Assembly (NCBI GenBank): GCA_015680905.1
Contig: CM027378.1
Span: forward strand, 86,581,501-86,645,500
DNA: 64,000 nt
Reading direction: 5' to 3'
From: Coptis chinensis
Lineage: Eukaryota > Streptophyta > Magnoliopsida > Ranunculales > Ranunculaceae
A program made the translations under genes and the position numbers. The notes beneath the pieces are model-generated. The model was not told the DNA's origin. It did not search any database and saw nothing but the letters and a program-made list of their open reading frames with translations. Within the stretch, counting starts at the first letter, position 1. Each line of letters starts with the position of its first letter. Positions 60,191 to 64,000 of the stretch are shown here, in pieces.

Positions 60191-61367
60191 TGGTCTCACA
60201 TTATCGGTGATATCTGGATCAGCTCCAGCTTCCAACAAGCATTCAATCATTTTAATTTCTCCTATTTTTGCTGCAGCTGTTAAAGGCGTTGTTCCACATG
60301 AAATTTCATTTGGATTTGCACCACCCTATACAAGGTGTCATGCCGAAGAAAATATTAATTATAACAGATAGAGAATTCAAGAGAACTTCCTTGTAAACAA
60401 GACCAGCAAAGTACGACAATATGCCTCAATTGTCAGATTACTTCACAATGAACATGGCATATTAGACAACACAGCTATAAGTTAGTATATAATTCAGCAG
60501 AGGACCTTTTCGTACCTGAAGCAAGATCTTTGTGCATTGCAGGGACATCGTACCAACAGAAGAAGCCAATGGGCTAGCAAGGTGACTGCTAAAACGGTTG
60601 GGCTGCAAAGCAATAAGAACAACACCAATTCTGGTTAACCATATTTAAAGACTATAATATTCATATCCTGCAGTCATTTTAAAGTGGCAACGGGGGGGGG
60701 GGGTGGTGTAACCATACTTGACTCCCCCATCTTATATAGCAGACGGGACATCGTTTTACTGGAAAACAAATAACTCAAAAAGTCAAAAGTAAAGTTACAC
60801 AAGATATCTATTTGAATTTGAATAACTGACGTGAGTACAGTGGACTGACAAAGCAGAAGCAAATAAAGATCGAAAATCACCATGATTTTACAAGGGTTTT
60901 CTTAAATCACGAAAAACTAGGAGAAACTTCTGAAAATTCAATGAATAGAGTAATAAACCAATAATCTTGACATTTAGATGCTATTACCAAATTAGCTTCC
61001 TATATAAGCACAACTATCATAATAAACTCGTCGTAAATAAAAGAAAAAGTTACGTCAGACTGGATTTCTAGTTGTCAACAAGTTGAATGGTCTATGATTT
61101 AGGTTTTTTTTCCTTTCTGTCATTAATCATTAATTCTTTAGCAAATAAAGGCTGTGTGTACTCATGTAAATGGCCATCTTATCCTCTATTACTAGGAATG
61201 TTTGGGTCAACCTGACATTTCATGTTTCGTGTCTAAGTTTGCTGTGTTTGTTTATGACTAGAATTACTCGCACTCCCAAAATTATACATTAGTTAACAGT
61301 TTAAAGAAACAAGCATATTTCTTGAAAAGCACATACATAGCTAAACTGCATGCATAGATGCTTAAGA

Positions 61368-61432
61368 AGAAGAAGAAGAAGAAAAAGAAAAACGTACAAA
61401 CATACAAACATACAAACATACAAACAAATAAA
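61368..61432. repeat. (AAG)n and (CATACAAA)n short repeats in intron 5 of gene B
   Basis: Read directly: 'gaagaagaagaagaa' followed by four 'catacaaa' units. Confidence 0.85.
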
Positions 61433-62338
61433 CCCTGCACTCATATATATTAGAAAACTAAAAGATTGTGTGGTTTAGTCCAAGGGTACAACATTTAACC
61501 AACTATAACAGAAATCAGCTTACATCTGCACCGTGATCCAGTAAAATCTTAACGACATCTTCCTTATGAAGAGTTGCAGCCACTTGTAGTGGTGCTCCAT
61601 ATTCAGTTTGAGCATTCACATCAACACCTTTGGAAAGTAACAAGTGTACAAATTCAATGCCCCCTGCAGGAAAGCAAACTAATGAGAACCAAAGCATAGA
61701 GAAAGAAAAAACCCCAACACCGAAAATAGCAGTAAGTGTCAGACTAACAACAATACCATTTCAAAGTATTTTGAGAGCTTAGATGTTTACAGTTCACAGA
61801 AAGAGATGGAACGTAGCTTTGACACTTACTTAACCTAACTAAATGAAAACCTAAATATAAGCTTTGACACGTAAGCTTAGATGTTTGTGGAAAAGCAGGC
61901 AAACTCATGAGAACCAAAGCATAAGAATGGATAAAACTCCAGTCTCTACATAAATAGAGGCCTAAGAGAAAGAAAAAACCTCCATATGAAACTTATTGTA
62001 TGTGACAATTTGGTATATAGTGAGCACTCTGAAAGATGGCATGGTTATGAGTACATATAAAAACAAATATAATCTCCTTAATGCATAGCAATTAGTATAG
62101 TAGAACTAATAAAATTGAACTCAGAATTTGGAAAATGTGAGAGTACGAGGAAAACTAACATATCCACTTCTTTTTATATGGATAAAATCTAAAGGAAGAG
62201 ACCAACCTGACGCAGAAGCAAGAAACAAAGGCGTAGTGTTATGTCTATTTTTCCCAGAAGGATTAGCACCATTCTCAAGAAGACAAACTGCAGTTTTCAA
62301 GTGGCTTCTCAGAATTGTCATCAACAGAGGAGTAAAGT

Positions 62339-63332
62339 CTGAGAAAAATGCAATAACAATGTCAATCGTTCTTGAGTAGTATCAACAGCATAATTCTATG
62401 TAAGGTTAACAGAAAGAACAATAGCTAATTGCCCGCATAAGTATTGAATAAACTCAGTTGGAACCGGTAACTTTTAAAACGCCAAAGCAGAGAGAACTGA
62501 ATCAGAATATTCATTTCAATACCATTTTTCAGGAAAATGTGTAAAGGTGAGAGTGCAAGACCAACAGTCATCTATTTTACTCCTTCACTTTTTTCAAAAA
62601 CGCTCTACTAACTGATCAATTTGACCTGACCAATTTGGATCACTAATCTATTCTGATTTTTCCAATCAGTTCAGATGTTGTGTCAACTCTGCTAAATTGG
62701 TAAACTGTTTTGGGAGGAAAAAAGATGAATATCTGATTTTCAAGTATAACCGAAAATCCTGGCCAGGAACAATTTGGACTAGTTTCTTGATATGCATTCC
62801 AATAAAAAAGAGGAGGAGGGGGGGGAGTATGTTGTTATAATAGAAATCATATGACCTTCATATGACAATAACAAGATCCATATGAACCATTAGAGTAAAT
62901 CATGACCTTCATGTTTCTTGAACACAAATACGCAATTCCGATCACCCACATTTCTATAAATTTGGATGCAAAACCTAAACAGATAAAAAACACAATAAAA
63001 ACAAAAACTGTAATCCTTCTTACTCAACATAAATCAGTGCAGTTTTTCTAATGGCAATAGAATCAAAATATGCCCATAAACTAATTACCTAATCAACACG
63101 AATATACAAGAAAAATAGTCAATACGTAAATGTTCATGTTTTCGCTCGATAGACAGTGACAGTCGTTTGAGTTCTAACACAAACCCCATTGCTTTAGATC
63201 AAACACAATCTTTCAAGCAACTTGAACTTTCTTGTGTCTTAAGTTCGCAAATCTTGTACTAAAACTTGACCAATTTACATAGTCAAGAATATCTGAAACA
63301 TGTGCAAAGGCCTAATATTGAATTTATTATAC
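62339..63332 (-). other. Intron 3 of gene B
   Basis: About 1 kb, much longer than the 72-bp intron 3 of gene A (55858-55787). No transposon signature was recognised inside apart from a short G-run at 62817-62826. Confidence 0.6.
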
Positions 63333-63820
63333 CTTCATCATCTTTTTCGTCAACATCGAGATTCAAGTTTTCAAGCAAGTACTTGCAAATATGAGTCATT
63401 CCTTCTGAAGCAGCATAATGAAGTAGTCCTCTACCGTTTTCATCCTTAACACTTGCTATTGTCTTTGCTAAACCCCAACCATCATCCAGTTCTTTACCTA
63501 ATCCTTTAAAAAAGAAAGATCATTCAGATGATAATTTAAAACCTAGAATCAAATTAAAGAAGTAGTAATGAGTACAAACAAAGCTCTTACTCTTGATTCT
63601 TTTGAGATTTCCAACACCAGCCGCTTCTAATAATGGATGAACTCTAGATATTTTACCTGTCAATCAAGAATGTGGTGAAATGTGTTGATGTACATCGAGA
63701 TACGTGTAACAAATGTAATTTTATAAGGCGTGTCTGGCAAGTAAAGTAACAAAAAAAACAATAATGTGTTTTATTATTATACAAGTAGAGAAAAGAGATA
63801 GAACCTGAACGAGGAGCCAT

Positions 63821-64000
63821 TGATGATTGATGAATGAAATGTTTTTTTTCTTGGTTCACAAGTTTAGTGGGAGAAATGATTCAGAATAAAGAATCAAGAA
63901 ACGAAAAGCCTATCAAAAAAAAAATAGCGGGAAGAGTTTTGGATATGGTTGAGATTATGTAAGAAATGGTCCGACTGCATTACACGTCGGCTTAAAATGT
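63821..64000 (-). promoter_or_regulatory. Promoter-proximal region of gene B
   Basis: Sequence upstream of the gene B ATG to the window edge. It contains the block shared with gene A at 63947-63980. No certain TATA box was assigned. Confidence 0.4.

Larger units (their letters stand above)
57619..63820 (-). pseudogene. Gene B: ankyrin-TPR paralogue with one frameshift
   Basis: Exons: 63820-63805, 63656-63591, 63503-63333, 62338-62207, 61663-61524, 60602-60516, 60325-60200, 59942-59785, 59337-59236, 58471-58301, 58196-58117, 57658-57619. Exons 3-7 and 9-11 have the same lengths as in gene A, and all borders are GT-AG. Exon 8 is 158 bp instead of 159: one base is missing near 59865-59880 (16 bases between the shared 'gagaggt' and 'taacagctt' instead of 17). 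Read literally, this gives a stop after ...AVSTLFP, a product of about 271 residues with ankyrin repeats (GLLHYAASEGMTHICKYLLE; LLSKGVDVNAQTEYG; GTTPLTAAAKIGEIKMIECL) and no TPR. All later exons (AEDAYRRKEYTRAVLHYS; CIKLRPDWPEAHYRKGVAL) are open, so the lesion is recent, or a sequencing error. Confidence 0.85.

Overview
The window is nuclear DNA of a flowering plant, most likely a eudicot. It is AT-rich, its genes are intron-rich with GT-AG borders, it has long (TA)n and (GA)n microsatellites, and it is packed with plant-type transposons (MULE, CACTA, hAT-like and MULE-like MITEs, Helitron, L1 LINE, LTR-type remnants). The species cannot be named from the sequence. No rRNA, tRNA, CRISPR or bacterial-type feature was seen.

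Left third (about 1-12 kb): one large, decayed two-gene Mutator-like element (MULE-1). A mudrA-type transposase gene runs on the minus strand (11293 to 2986). A convergent small gene with a CCHC zinc knuckle and a GRF-type zinc finger lies on the plus strand (2252-2671), beside a 90-bp tandem array. A complete non-autonomous CACTA element (3050-7544, 3-bp target duplication ATT) sits in the last codons of the transposase gene. It carries spliced fragments of three unrelated host genes: an AMBRA1-like WD40 protein, SAS10/UTP3 and glutamine synthetase.

12-21 kb: no host gene. A roughly 1.4-2 kb sequence is present twice in tandem. The left copy has taken four insertions (a hAT-like MITE, a small Helitron, a 150-bp repeat and a solo LTR), and the right copy keeps the four empty sites. 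Members of an unclassified 150-bp repeat family also occur here, two of them as an inverted pair.

21-35 kb: TE-associated genes. A plus-strand Ulp1-like (C48) protease gene (21433-25670) is split by an LTR-type insertion. A minus-strand Ulp1-like gene (30762-27186) and a minus-strand FAR1-type MULE transposase (34486-31517) follow. Arrays of a shared ~87-bp repeat link these genes. All of them are decayed.

35-49 kb: a 4-5 kb segment occurs twice (35540-39432 and 44007-48752). It holds an unidentified ORF, stray ankyrin exons and the 3' end of an ankyrin-TPR gene. Between the copies are a triplicated LINE fragment and a kelch-repeat pseudogene.

48-64 kb: the host part of the window. Two tandem ankyrin-TPR genes lie on the minus strand with the same 12-exon structure. 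Gene A (56339-48069) assembles into an open 443-residue frame. Gene B (63820-57619) keeps every splice site but lacks one base in exon 8, which would leave an ankyrin-only product. They resemble Arabidopsis TPR10-type proteins (ankyrin repeats plus a C-terminal TPR, a possible Hsp70/Hsp90 co-chaperone). The introns of gene A carry LINE and LTR-type debris.
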